A DNA stretch of 64,000 nt from Paenibacillus_E allorhizoplanae. GTDB taxonomy: Bacteria; Bacillota; Bacilli; Paenibacillales; NBRC-103111. The notes below the pieces were generated by a model. That model made no database searches. It had not been told where the DNA came from and was given only the letters and a program-made list of their open reading frames with translations. Below are positions 9,442 to 18,707 of the stretch, piece by piece (positions within the stretch are counted from its first letter, which is position 1; every line of letters starts with the position of its first letter). The translations under genes were made by a program, and so were the position numbers. Where the stretch lies: NCBI RefSeq assembly GCF_927798215.1, contig NZ_CAKMMW010000015.1, forward strand, positions 62,001-126,000, written 5' to 3'.

Positions 9442-10323
9442 TCACATCTCAATCTCTCTGGATTTCGTTAAGCGCATAAAGATGATGACAGGAATCACAA
9501 TGATCACAAATAATAGTAACGCCACTGCCGTTGAATACCCTGTGAAACTGCCATATAGCATGCGCAAAATATAAATACTTAAAGATTCCGTACTGTAACC
9601 TGGCCCTCCGTCTGTTAAGGCGACAATGATTTCGAATACGCTCAAGGAACCTATTATATTCGTAACGACATTAATTTGGATGGCTGGATATAGCAATGGA
9701 ATGGTGATAGAGTGTAAGGTTGCAAAGTAGCCAGCTCCATCGATTTTGCTGGATTCATATAACTCTGCCGGTATGGATTGAAGCCCTGCCAGATAAATAA
9801 TCATCGTCATACCTACAAACTGCCAAACGTTGACCATCACAAGTACTTTCATAGCAGACGAACTATCACCAAGCCAATTCGTGTTCATAAATCCTAGATT
9901 CATATTGTCCAAAATATGATAGAGGAAGCCTCTCCCCGGCTGTAAAATGAAATACCAGACATATCCCATAATTAATGGACTGATAACTGCTGGTAAATAT
10001 ACGATGGCCCTAACTACGCCCTTCCCCTTAAAATTCCGATCTAAGATAAGTGCATACGCGAGTCCAAAAATATTAAGCAGCGGCGCACTTCCGAGCGCAA
10101 AAAAAAGGGTATTGTACAGATCGTGCTTGGCTCGATCATCATGAAAGAAATCGACGAAATTTTGCATCCCCACAAATTTGGCTTGGGACACCCCGTTCCA
10201 ATTCGTTAAGCTAATTCCTATTCCCTGTGTGAGTGGGTATATGAAGAACAACGCGAATAAAAGGATAGCAGGTACAGCCATAAATTTGTGCAGATTGGTA
10301 TTAATGGCGCGCAAGAGATACAT
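9442..10323 (-). CDS. CUT1 sugar ABC transporter permease (MalF type)
   Basis: 293 residues with about six membrane helices. The EAA motif is visible as ELYESSKIDGAGYFATLHSI, and LTDGGPGYSTESLSIYILRM is the usual segment before the last helices. GGAGAGG lies just upstream of the ATG. It is the first permease after the binding-protein gene, and its stop lies 10 nt before the next start, so translation is likely coupled. The pair should form the membrane channel importing dextran-derived oligosaccharides; specificity is inferred from context only. Confidence 0.88.
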   Translation of the reverse strand: MYLLRAINTNLHKFMAVPAILLFALFFIYPLTQGIGISLTNWNGVSQAKFVGMQNFVDFFHDDRAKHDLYNTLFFALGSAPLLNIFGLAYALILDRNFKGKGVVRAIVYLPAVISPLIMGYVWYFILQPGRGFLYHILDNMNLGFMNTNWLGDSSSAMKVLVMVNVWQFVGMTMIIYLAGLQSIPAELYESSKIDGAGYFATLHSITIPLLYPAIQINVVTNIIGSLSVFEIIVALTDGGPGYSTESLSIYILRMLYGSFTGYSTAVALLLFVIIVIPVIIFMRLTKSREIEM

Positions 10324-10412
10324 AGCGATCCTCTCCTAAACCCGAATGTATGAACGATTATGAGAAAGGGAAGAGATCGGTGATCCTTCCCTTCTCGCGA
10401 GTTCATTCTATT

Positions 10413-11756
10413 TTACTTGGAAGCTTTCCATCCTTTATCCCATGTTTCTTTGTACGTTTTGGCAAAATCAGCTGGTGTTTTGTATTTGCCGGCAATCAAT
10501 TCTTGCACCATGCGGCCTACATCATCACCCGAGAAGCCAGAAGGTGTATCTGTGAAGGCAATGTTCACACCTGTTTTTAATGCTTGCGTTGCTTGATCTT
10601 GTAGCGGGCCCCAATCAGCTTTCACATCGGTGAAGGCGGAAGGTGATTTAATCGCTTCGCTGTATAACTTTAAATTTTCCGCTTTGAAGAGGAAATCAAG
10701 GAATTTCTTAGCCTCTTCCGGATGCTTGGATGCAGAAGTGATCGCATACTTGGAATCCTCTGCGGATAATACGACTGGCTTACCTCCATCTTGTAAAGCT
10801 GGGAATGGGCTGAAGCCAATATTTTTGGCAAAATCCGGATTGATCTTGAGCAGATCGCCCAGTACCCACATGCCTTGGCTGAACATAGCTGCTTTTCCGG
10901 CAACAAAATCCTCTTTTTCATTATCATAGGTAGCGGTCAATGCATCCGCATTGATCAACCCTTCATTCTTAAGCTCCATGATTCGAGCAGCGAAGGTCTC
11001 CATACTGCCGCCTGGGGCATCAAACGCAAGTTTTGCCCCATCGTTGTTAATGAACGCTTTGCGTGATTCATAAACACCATACTGCTGCTTGATGATGCCA
11101 TGAGCCATAAATTCGATCAAATGTCCCATAGACCATGCTTCTTTACCAGGCAAGAACATTGGCACGACGCCTTTTTTCTTCTCTTTGATTGTTTTCAAGT
11201 TTGTTTTGAAGTCAGCCCATGTGAGTGCTTCCTTTAAACCTAATTCAGAGAAAATTTGCTTGTTGTAAAATATACCGCCCATTGTAACTGTTGCTGCTGC
11301 CGAGAACTGTTTGCCCGTTTTAATATCCGTATTCAAATCTTTGACAGCCGGCAGCACTCTCGACCAGAAGGCAGCGTTCGATAAGTCGAGGTATTTTCCT
11401 TGATCAATGTAATCTTGGCTAACTACCGTAGTGATATCAGGTACATCGCCGGATGCGAACTTGATCTTGATCACATTGCTGGCATCCTTCTGATATTCCT
11501 GCTCTACTTTGATACCTGGATTCTCGGTTTGAAACTTAGCGATCATTTGATTAACTAAATCTACCGTTTCTACTTTACCTGTCAAAAACTTTAGTAGGAC
11601 GACTTCTTTCGGTTTCTCTGTTGGCTTTTCTGTTGCTTTGGCCGATTCGCTGCTAATGGCTGTTGTTGGCTTTACCTCTTCCTTGGTTCCGCATCCTGCG
11701 GCAATACCCAAAATAACTGAGAAACACATGACCATGGATAGCGCTCTGTTTAACAC
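10413..11756 (-). CDS. Lipoprotein sugar-binding protein of ABC transporter (family 1)
   Basis: About 447 residues with a lipoprotein signal ending in GIAAGC (Cys about 22), so it is tethered to the outer face of the membrane. A Thr/Glu/Lys-rich linker precedes the two-lobe binding fold (VVLLKFLTGKVETVDLVN, VPDITTVVSQDYIDQGKYLD, GKAAMFSQGMWVLGDL). The start is taken as GTG at 11756 because AAAGGGAGG stands seven bases upstream; the longer frame starts inside that ribosome site. It is first in the operon with the two permeases and delivers sugar to them. The likely ligand, isomaltooligosaccharides or their cyclic forms, is inferred. Confidence 0.87.
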   Translation of the reverse strand: MLNRALSMVMCFSVILGIAAGCGTKEEVKPTTAISSESAKATEKPTEKPKEVVLLKFLTGKVETVDLVNQMIAKFQTENPGIKVEQEYQKDASNVIKIKFASGDVPDITTVVSQDYIDQGKYLDLSNAAFWSRVLPAVKDLNTDIKTGKQFSAAATVTMGGIFYNKQIFSELGLKEALTWADFKTNLKTIKEKKKGVVPMFLPGKEAWSMGHLIEFMAHGIIKQQYGVYESRKAFINNDGAKLAFDAPGGSMETFAARIMELKNEGLINADALTATYDNEKEDFVAGKAAMFSQGMWVLGDLLKINPDFAKNIGFSPFPALQDGGKPVVLSAEDSKYAITSASKHPEEAKKFLDFLFKAENLKLYSEAIKSPSAFTDVKADWGPLQDQATQALKTGVNIAFTDTPSGFSGDDVGRMVQELIAGKYKTPADFAKTYKETWDKGWKASK

Positions 11757-11937
11757 GTTGTTTCCTCCCTTTTGTCTCACATAAGAAAACTTTGTAAACA
11801 GTTCCTTCTATTTCATCTTACTTTCAATCCAATCATTCGTTAAGACCTCAATTTTCTTGATTGGAGTGCGGTTTTTTTAGAAGTGCTGATGTTACCGAAC
11901 CTGATGTGATATATTGGGCATAGAGGGAGGTAATGGA

Positions 11938-13749
11938 ATGAAACAATGGAGCATTAAGTTCAAGCTGCTAATCATGACTGGACTCTTAATTTTATTATCC
12001 GTGATCCTCGTTTCCTTCGTCTCTTATCATCAGTACACCAAAGACTTCGAGATTCAGTCCACCGAAAGGGTTCAGCAAATTATCGAGCAAGCCTCTCTGA
12101 ACATCGACAATTATCTCGACGACTTATCGCGTTTATCAGTCGCCCCCTACCGAAATTCGGCCGTGATGGCTGCACTTGAAACTACTCACCCCGATTCAGA
12201 GATCGAACAACTCAAGAAGACTCGTACGATTGAAGATTTTCTGGATGAGATTATGATCATTCCAAGAAATGATATTCTTACTGTTTTTGTACTGACGGAT
12301 ACGGCATACTCAAGCGGCAGGGTGCAGACCAACATCGATTCAAAGGTCGACTTCCACAACTTCAATTGGTATACGGAAGCGCTTTCAACACAAGAGTCTA
12401 TCTTCGTCCCCGCGCATATGCAGCAAATTATTAAGAACCCGAAGAATAAGGTCTTCTCGATCGTACGGCAGCTTCGCAGCACCAAGGATACGGAGAAAAT
12501 TATCGGCATTATTAAGGTGGATGCCAATTACAGCGGTATTGAAGCCATTGGCAATAAAGTGAACATGGGCAGCAAAGGCGGGCTCTTCATTGTGGATGCA
12601 GATCAGAATCTTATATTTTCCAATGTCAAAGGCGGTCATGAGCTGGATCTCTATCAAACCATGCTGAAAACCAGCCATTCTAAGACGACGATCCGTTTGG
12701 ATAATGAGAACTATCTGCTTAATGCGACTCCCATTTCACGAGCTAACTGGACCGTTGTTGCCGTAAACTCCGTTGCCGAACTCAATCACAATGCCGTCAA
12801 AACAAGAAATATCGCATTCTTAATGGCGATTATTAGCTCTTTTCTCGCTATTCTTGTCTATTTCTTCTTCATCAAAAGATATCTCAATCCGTTGCTAACT
12901 ATCGTTAAGCTAATGAAAGAGATTGATCATGGCAATTTATCGGTCACCTTCCCGAACAACAGGCATGATGAAATTGGCTACCTGGGGTCCTCCTTTAATG
13001 AGATGGTTCATCGCATTCAAGAGATGCTCGAAGAGAACACGAAACTTGTCAGAGAAGTGTATGAGGCAAATTTCCTGCAAAAGGAAGCCCAAATCAAAGC
13101 CTTGTTCAACCAGATTAGACCACATTTTATTTTCAACACACTCAATATGATCAGTCTTCTGATGCAGAGCGGCAAAGAGGAGCAAGCCGTAGACCAAATT
13201 AATAAACTTAGTTCCCTCCTAAGGGGTATGACAAACTGGGATAAAGAAATCACGCTTGGGCAGGAAATCAGCTTACTCGAAGCTTACCTCAGCATTCAAA
13301 GCAGTAGATTTGGCGGAAGACTGGAATACACAATTACCATTGCTAATTCGCTGGGCAGTTATTATATTCCTGCGCTCCTCCTACAGCCTGCCGTTGAGAA
13401 TGCCGTTATTCATGGGTGTGAGATGAAGAAAGAGAAAACGATTATACACATATATAGTGATGAAGATGACACTAATCTCTATTTCTATGTTCGTGATAAT
13501 GGGAAAGGGATAGATGCCGATAAGCTTGCAAAACTCCAGGAACGTGTGGAATCGTTGGTTTATAACGAAGATCTCCACGGTTTACATAGTGCTGGTACGG
13601 GAATCGGTCTTGTCAATGTGAATAAGCGGATCAAGCTGAAGTATGGGACGGAGTATGGACTTACGATTGATAGTACGCCGGAAGTAGGCACATGCGTCAC
13701 TATCATTTTACCCAAATTAGACGTCAGAAAGGAGAATCGGCATGTATAA
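11938..13749 (+). CDS. YesM-type membrane sensor histidine kinase
   Basis: About 603 residues. Two membrane helices (about 10-30 and 285-305) bracket an extracellular sensor domain, then a HAMP segment (about 310-365), a His_kinase region with NQIRPHFIFNTLNMISLL (phospho-acceptor His about 395) and an HATPase domain with LLQPAVENAVIHG and GTGIGLVNVNKRI. The ATG at 11938 is preferred over an upstream in-frame TTG because GGGAGG lies seven bases before it. It is divergent from the dextran transporter operon and overlaps the regulator gene by 8 nt. It probably senses a dextran-derived sugar, perhaps with the binding protein. Confidence 0.9.
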   Translation: MKQWSIKFKLLIMTGLLILLSVILVSFVSYHQYTKDFEIQSTERVQQIIEQASLNIDNYLDDLSRLSVAPYRNSAVMAALETTHPDSEIEQLKKTRTIEDFLDEIMIIPRNDILTVFVLTDTAYSSGRVQTNIDSKVDFHNFNWYTEALSTQESIFVPAHMQQIIKNPKNKVFSIVRQLRSTKDTEKIIGIIKVDANYSGIEAIGNKVNMGSKGGLFIVDADQNLIFSNVKGGHELDLYQTMLKTSHSKTTIRLDNENYLLNATPISRANWTVVAVNSVAELNHNAVKTRNIAFLMAIISSFLAILVYFFFIKRYLNPLLTIVKLMKEIDHGNLSVTFPNNRHDEIGYLGSSFNEMVHRIQEMLEENTKLVREVYEANFLQKEAQIKALFNQIRPHFIFNTLNMISLLMQSGKEEQAVDQINKLSSLLRGMTNWDKEITLGQEISLLEAYLSIQSSRFGGRLEYTITIANSLGSYYIPALLLQPAVENAVIHGCEMKKEKTIIHIYSDEDDTNLYFYVRDNGKGIDADKLAKLQERVESLVYNEDLHGLHSAGTGIGLVNVNKRIKLKYGTEYGLTIDSTPEVGTCVTIILPKLDVRKENRHV

Positions 13750-15358
13750 AATGCTCGTGGTCGACGATGAGTCACTTACTAGAGACTACCTGAAGCTAAC
13801 TATTCCGCAGATTAATCCTGGGTGGGAGGTCGCGCATGTCGCCTCAGATGGCAAGGAAGCTCTTGAGATTCTTGATCAGCATGCTGTTGATTTAATCCTC
13901 ACCGATATTAAAATGCCTGTCATGGACGGCCTCACTTTATGTAAAATCGTTTCAAAAATGTCTCCTCGCCCAAGAACGGTCATCCTATCAGGCCATGATG
14001 AGTTTACTTTTGCTAAAGAGGCCATAACCTATGGTGTGAATGAATATTTGCTGAAGCCTATTGTTAAGGAAGAGCTGCGCGTCGTCCTCGAACGGATTAC
14101 ACACGATTTGGATAAAGAGAAAAGTCAGCTGCTGACCCAACAATCCATGCAAATTCTCTCTGAGGATTCCAAAAACCATGTGGTCAAAAATTTCTTGAAA
14201 GCCGTTATCGTAGACAGTAATGCGGAGATTAAAGTACTTTACCCACTTCTCTTCCGTCTAAAGGTGAGCTTAATCGAGACAGAAGGTAATCTAATGATCC
14301 TCTCATTGGATGAAGATATGATTCTTAGGAAATCTATTCCATACGCCGATATTCCTGTATTTAAGTATATTTTACAACAGATTACAACTGAAATTGTGGA
14401 AGAAGGAAGGGTGTTCTACGATACGGAGGAAAATACAATTGTACTTGTAACCGGCGATTGTCAAGATGACCTAATTAAACAATGCAGAGCCATCCATGCT
14501 AAAGTAGCTGACGCGATCTATAGGAGTACGGGTATTACGATCTCCGGTGCTATTGGTAATTGTGTCAACGATGTGCTTCGATTGAACTCCTCCTACCGCA
14601 AAGCGCGCAAGATGCTAATGAGCCGTCTGCTGAGTGGCGGTAACTCCTGCTTCGCCTTCAGCGATGAGAGTAAGGATATGCCATCCATTCTAGAATTGGA
14701 TAAAACGATGATGGCTATTCAATCCGGTTTACTCGATAGAAATGAAACGAATTACATGGTTTCCGTTCGGAATTATGCCGAGCTTATGGGCGGTTATCAG
14801 CTTCCCGTTGTTTACCGATATGGCGTTCATTTAATTAGGAGCATAGCGGCCATGAACCCGAACTTTACGGATGAAGGAATACAAGCAGCGCAGACGATCC
14901 TTAGGAAGTTGGAAAGCCCCACTTTACAGGCACCGTCAAAAGAAGAAGTGCTGCTTAACTTTTATGAAATTCTCAAATCCTTCATCCTACATGCCACGCC
15001 GAAGCACGATAACGAGAACGAGCACGACCTTGTAGCCAGAGCTAAGGAATACATCTATTCGCACTACTCGGAGCCTATCTCTCTCGCTATTATTGCAGAT
15101 ACAATAGGCGTTTCCGCTAGTTATTTGAGCAATATTTTTCATAAAAGCGTGAATGAATCTTATATTAAATTTTTAACCAGAGTGCGAATGGAGCAAGCCG
15201 CCAAGCTACTGAGGGCAAGACCCTCAGAGAAGATTATTGATGTCTCAGACAAAGTAGGGTACGTGAGTGTTAAACATTTCTCCCATGTATTCAAGCAGCA
15301 CTTCTACATGCCCCCTGGAGAGTATCAGGAAAAGCAAGCTGCCGCGTTAAAAGGATGA
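13742..15358 (+). CDS. YesN-type AraC-family response regulator
   Basis: 538 residues: a receiver domain at 1-120 with acidic residues near the start (VVDDE), phospho-Asp in LTDIKMPVMDGL (about 54) and conserved Lys in LLKPIV; a long middle region; and two AraC helix-turn-helix motifs at about 440-535 (ISLAIIADTIGVSASYLSNI, VSDKVGYVSVKHFSHVFKQH). The start overlaps the end of the kinase gene and has AAGGAGA upstream, so the pair is co-translated. It probably activates the adjacent transporter and GH66/GH15 genes when phosphorylated. Confidence 0.9.
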   Translation: MYKMLVVDDESLTRDYLKLTIPQINPGWEVAHVASDGKEALEILDQHAVDLILTDIKMPVMDGLTLCKIVSKMSPRPRTVILSGHDEFTFAKEAITYGVNEYLLKPIVKEELRVVLERITHDLDKEKSQLLTQQSMQILSEDSKNHVVKNFLKAVIVDSNAEIKVLYPLLFRLKVSLIETEGNLMILSLDEDMILRKSIPYADIPVFKYILQQITTEIVEEGRVFYDTEENTIVLVTGDCQDDLIKQCRAIHAKVADAIYRSTGITISGAIGNCVNDVLRLNSSYRKARKMLMSRLLSGGNSCFAFSDESKDMPSILELDKTMMAIQSGLLDRNETNYMVSVRNYAELMGGYQLPVVYRYGVHLIRSIAAMNPNFTDEGIQAAQTILRKLESPTLQAPSKEEVLLNFYEILKSFILHATPKHDNENEHDLVARAKEYIYSHYSEPISLAIIADTIGVSASYLSNIFHKSVNESYIKFLTRVRMEQAAKLLRARPSEKIIDVSDKVGYVSVKHFSHVFKQHFYMPPGEYQEKQAAALKG

Positions 15359-15363
15359 GAAAA

Positions 15364-15389
15364 GCCGTCAGGGAGATCTTCCTGGCGGC
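15364..15389 (+). terminator. Possible weak terminator after the YesN gene
   Basis: GCCGTCAGG pairs with CCTGGCGGC around a short loop directly after the stop codon. There is no clean T-run, only ATATTTC, so the call is tentative. Nothing else was recognised in the gap to 15580. Confidence 0.35.
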
Positions 15390-15579
15390 ATATTTCAGGT
15401 TTAACACCCTAGGGGATTTGCAATCCCCGTATTATTCTTTCAACCATTCGAGGCGACATATAATCTCCAAATACCTCCATTTCTCTCCGTTTATCTGCCA
15501 TTCCTTCGGTTGTCAACCTGGTAGGGGTCTGCTACTCTTTGGATAACAAGACCTATAAACGGGAAAAGGGGCTACCCCC

Positions 15580-17058
15580 ATGCTGAATCGGAATTTCATG
15601 TTAACGGATACACAGCGATTTTTGCTTCGAAATGTATCTATCATTGTGCTCGGTCTCTTCATTAACCAAATGCTCCAAACTGTGGGAAGCATCGTTCTAG
15701 CTCGTGTATTGGACGATCCTACCAAATTCGGCCAAGTGAATCTCTTGTTGCAAATTTTCGGTATGGCCTCCTTGTTTCTCAATGTCGGATTCAACTCCTC
15801 CTTAATTTACACCTTTTCTAGGAAGCCGATGGAGGCAGTACAAACCAATTTTCGCGTCGCTTTTTTCGGGAGCTCTCTATTCGGGGTTATCTTCGGGATC
15901 CTACTCGTGCTACTCGCACCAATCCTAGCGAATTATTATCAGCTACCTGAGCTAAAAGGAGCCCTGATCCTCAGCTCAATCATGTTTGTATTCAACTCCA
16001 TCATCAATATTGGCGTCGCTTCTTTCTCAGGAAACCGCGATTTCGGTGTTCAGGCCTTTTTCATGGTCATTACAACGACACTTGCCACTTCAGGTACGGT
16101 TGTCGGCGTTTTATTACCCATTGGCTCGTTGAACCTTCTTGAAAATATTTCGGTGTGGATGAGCGTGGGAGCGATCCTAACAGCTCTTTTTATTGGCTGG
16201 AAAGTTGAACGTGTGCATAATCCGAAATGGTTCGGTGGTATCCCTTTCCAAGAGGTTCGAAGCATGATGGCATACGGCCTGCCTTCCTGGGCGGGTAATA
16301 TCGCAAAAGCATTCCAACAGCCTTTTCTGGTCATGATGGTTGGTTCCAGTTCGGTTATCGCCGTTGGTTATTTATCGAATGGATTCCGTATAACAGGCTT
16401 CATCGGCATCATTACATGGGCGTTCATGATTGTCACATTCCCATTCGTGGCCGAGAGTGCACAGGATTTGAAAGAAAGCAAGCATCGTGGGACGAGCTGT
16501 GTCCGGTATAACAATATTTTTCTGTATCCGCTGACAGCACTCATTTGTTTATATCCCGACCAGATCAACGGATTTCTATTCGGGGAGAGCTTCACATCCG
16601 GGGATTCTGCAGCTTATATTCGGCTGATGGCTTTAGGCGTCTTATTCTCCTCCGTAGGTCGACTAGGTGGCAGCATTCTAGCGGGAATTGGCAAAACAAA
16701 GGCTAACTTCTGGGTCATGATCGTCGCTGGAATTTTCGTCATTGCCATTGTCCCTTTCATTGCAGCTAAAAGTCCCGTCTTGGCTGTTTGTATTTATACA
16801 GGGGGATGGGCTGTCTCCGCACTTGCGATGATTGGATTTTTTTACTACGAAAAGTTCCCGCTTGACTGGTGGAAGGCTTACGGACAGCCTCTGCTGCCTA
16901 CGATCGGGATGATGGCTATCATGGAAGCTGGCTCATTTGCGAGAAGTTGGTATCCCATTTTCATCATCGCTGGACTCATTGGTTTACTCCTATTAACGAT
17001 CATGATTGAAAAACGCCCCCATACAGGGACTGATGTTCATACGCCAGCAGCCCAATAG
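15580..17058 (+). CDS. Polysaccharide flippase-like membrane protein (MOP superfamily)
   Basis: 492 residues with about 12-14 hydrophobic segments, matching the Wzx/RfbX group of the MATE/MOP superfamily: an early helix pair around VGSIVLARVLDDPTKFGQVN, the GLPSWAGNIAKAFQQPFLV segment near residue 230, and alternating helices to the C-terminus. The family moves lipid-linked sugars or polysaccharides across the membrane. No glycosyltransferase or polymerase lies next to it, so its cargo is unknown. AAAGGGG stands eight bases before the ATG. It appears to be a single-gene unit closed by the terminator at 17081. Confidence 0.78.
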   Translation: MLNRNFMLTDTQRFLLRNVSIIVLGLFINQMLQTVGSIVLARVLDDPTKFGQVNLLLQIFGMASLFLNVGFNSSLIYTFSRKPMEAVQTNFRVAFFGSSLFGVIFGILLVLLAPILANYYQLPELKGALILSSIMFVFNSIINIGVASFSGNRDFGVQAFFMVITTTLATSGTVVGVLLPIGSLNLLENISVWMSVGAILTALFIGWKVERVHNPKWFGGIPFQEVRSMMAYGLPSWAGNIAKAFQQPFLVMMVGSSSVIAVGYLSNGFRITGFIGIITWAFMIVTFPFVAESAQDLKESKHRGTSCVRYNNIFLYPLTALICLYPDQINGFLFGESFTSGDSAAYIRLMALGVLFSSVGRLGGSILAGIGKTKANFWVMIVAGIFVIAIVPFIAAKSPVLAVCIYTGGWAVSALAMIGFFYYEKFPLDWWKAYGQPLLPTIGMMAIMEAGSFARSWYPIFIIAGLIGLLLLTIMIEKRPHTGTDVHTPAAQ

Positions 17059-17080
17059 TTATAGGGTTACATGCAGAAAA

Positions 17081-17118
17081 GCACTTCAAAGGCAGGATAC
17101 CGCCTTGGAGTGCTTTTT
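17081..17118. terminator. Bidirectional terminator between flippase and ssuB
   Basis: GCACTTCAAAGGC pairs with GCCTTGGAGTGC with an 8-nt loop, followed by T5 on the plus strand and A-rich sequence on the other side. It serves the converging flippase and ssu transcripts. Confidence 0.85.
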
Positions 17119-17129
17119 GTATGCTAATA

Positions 17130-17909
17130 CTAAATGGAATACGCATATTTATTATTTGCTGTCATATCCCCTAGAGCAGGATTCTGCTCTTTCACCAATA
17201 TGCGATCCAGAATCAATTGTTCAAAATAAGCGAACCCGCTGTCCCGCACGCGAGGCCGCGGGAGCGTTATTTTTACATCGAGGGCGATCTGCCCTTCTTC
17301 GATCAAAATAACACGATCCGCAAGCTGAACGGCTTCCGACACATCATGCGTCACGAGCAGCGCCGTAAACTTCTGCTGATACCACAGCCGCTCAATGAGC
17401 TGCTGCATCTCAATGCGGGTCAACGCATCGAGCGCGCCGAGCGGCTCATCCAACAGCAGCAGGCGAGGCTGACCGGCCAGAGCACGGGCCAATGCAACGC
17501 GTTGACGTTGCCCCCCGGACAGAACTCCCGGCCATTCATTCGTTCTGTCCGCAAGCCCCACTTGCGCAAGAACCTCTTCGGCTCTAGCGCGCGAGCCATC
17601 TTTCACTCCAACCTGAACATTCGCGAGCACGCGATTCCATGGAAGCAGGCGTGCATCCTGAAACAACACACGTGTTTCGGAATGGATGCCTTTGAGCGTC
17701 TGGCCATCGACCTCGATTTGGCCGCTCGAGGGCTTATCCAGCCCAGCGATTAAGCGCAGCAGTGTGCTTTTACCGCAGCCGCTTCGCCCAACAATCGCAA
17801 TAAACTCGCCAGGTGCTACGTCCAACTCTACACCTTGCAGCACTTGCTTTTGGCCAAAAACCTTCGCAGCCTGCTTCACTTGCAATCGAATGCCAGTACC
17901 TTCCGCCAT
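17130..17909 (-). CDS. ssuB: Sulfonate ABC transporter ATP-binding protein
   Basis: About 259 residues with all ATPase motifs: Walker A GRSGCGKSTLL (about 40), signature LSGGQRQRVALARAL (about 130), Walker B LLLLDEPLGALDAL and the switch His in LLVTHDVSEAVQLA. It powers uptake of aliphatic sulfonates together with SsuA and SsuC. The ATG at 17909 is preferred: AAAGGAG lies ten bases upstream, while the alternative GTG at 17918 would be only one base from it. It is last in the ssuA-D-C-B operon. Specificity comes from the adjacent ssuD and ssuA. Confidence 0.9.
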   Translation of the reverse strand: MAEGTGIRLQVKQAAKVFGQKQVLQGVELDVAPGEFIAIVGRSGCGKSTLLRLIAGLDKPSSGQIEVDGQTLKGIHSETRVLFQDARLLPWNRVLANVQVGVKDGSRARAEEVLAQVGLADRTNEWPGVLSGGQRQRVALARALAGQPRLLLLDEPLGALDALTRIEMQQLIERLWYQQKFTALLVTHDVSEAVQLADRVILIEEGQIALDVKITLPRPRVRDSGFAYFEQLILDRILVKEQNPALGDMTANNKYAYSI

Positions 17910-17924
17910 CGTGCCCACTCTCCT

Positions 17925-18707
17925 TTATGGTTTCAAGAAATTAGGATGCCATTGCAGCCATGCGTGTTCCAGAAGCTTCGCTATATAGTCGGATATTTTG
18001 CCTAGTAGGGCATAGACAATAATACTCAGAATAACAACATCCATTTGCAAAAATTCTCTAGCATTCATCGCCATGTAGCCAATCCCAGAAGAGGACGAAA
18101 TCGTTTCGGCTACGATTAAAGTTATCCACATAATACCTAGTGAGAACCGAACCCCGACCAAAATCGAGGGCAACGCACCGGGAATAATGATTTTGCGGAA
18201 GAGATGAAAATGGCGAAGCCCGTAAACACGACCCATTTCGATCAAACCCGGATCAACAGATCGAATGCCATGGAACGTATTTAAATAAATCGGGAAGAAC
18301 ACACCTAACGCAACTAGGAAGAGCTTACCTTCTTCACCAATACCAAACCAGAGGATGACCAACGGAATCATCGCTAGATGAGGAATATTCCGCAGCATTT
18401 GTACGGATGTGTCCGTCACCTTTTCAAGAATAGGAAAGAGTCCGTTAATTAAGCCTAGGACAAATCCGATACTGCCGCCAATCGCAAAGCCGATAAATGC
18501 TCGTTTGGAGCTGGCACCGATATACGTGAATAAGGTCCCTTTCTCTGCCAAATGAACACCAGCCGCAAATACCGCTGAAGGTGTAGATAGAATTCGGGTG
18601 GAAATGACCCCAAATTGCCCCAATAGCTGCCATAAAACAATAAGTACAATCGGAAGCGCCCAAGGGAGCAACTGTTTAGCCAGAGACTTTGACAGGTTGG
18701 TTGTCAT
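17925..18707 (-). CDS. ssuC: Sulfonate ABC transporter permease
   Basis: About 260 residues with six predicted helices and the permease motif ESA-like loop around IEMGRVYGLRHFHLFRKIII. The likely start is the ATG at 18707, preceded by AAAGGGGG ten bases upstream; it lies inside the end of ssuD, giving a 32-nt overlap typical of translational coupling. The longer frame beginning at 18764 lacks a ribosome site. It forms the membrane channel of the sulfonate importer. Confidence 0.88.
   Translation of the reverse strand: MTTNLSKSLAKQLLPWALPIVLIVLWQLLGQFGVISTRILSTPSAVFAAGVHLAEKGTLFTYIGASSKRAFIGFAIGGSIGFVLGLINGLFPILEKVTDTSVQMLRNIPHLAMIPLVILWFGIGEEGKLFLVALGVFFPIYLNTFHGIRSVDPGLIEMGRVYGLRHFHLFRKIIIPGALPSILVGVRFSLGIMWITLIVAETISSSSGIGYMAMNAREFLQMDVVILSIIVYALLGKISDYIAKLLEHAWLQWHPNFLKP

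Noticed and set aside
17910..17918. GTG start for ssuB at 17918
   Set aside because: Only one base separates it from the GGAG site; the ATG at 17909 has normal spacing.
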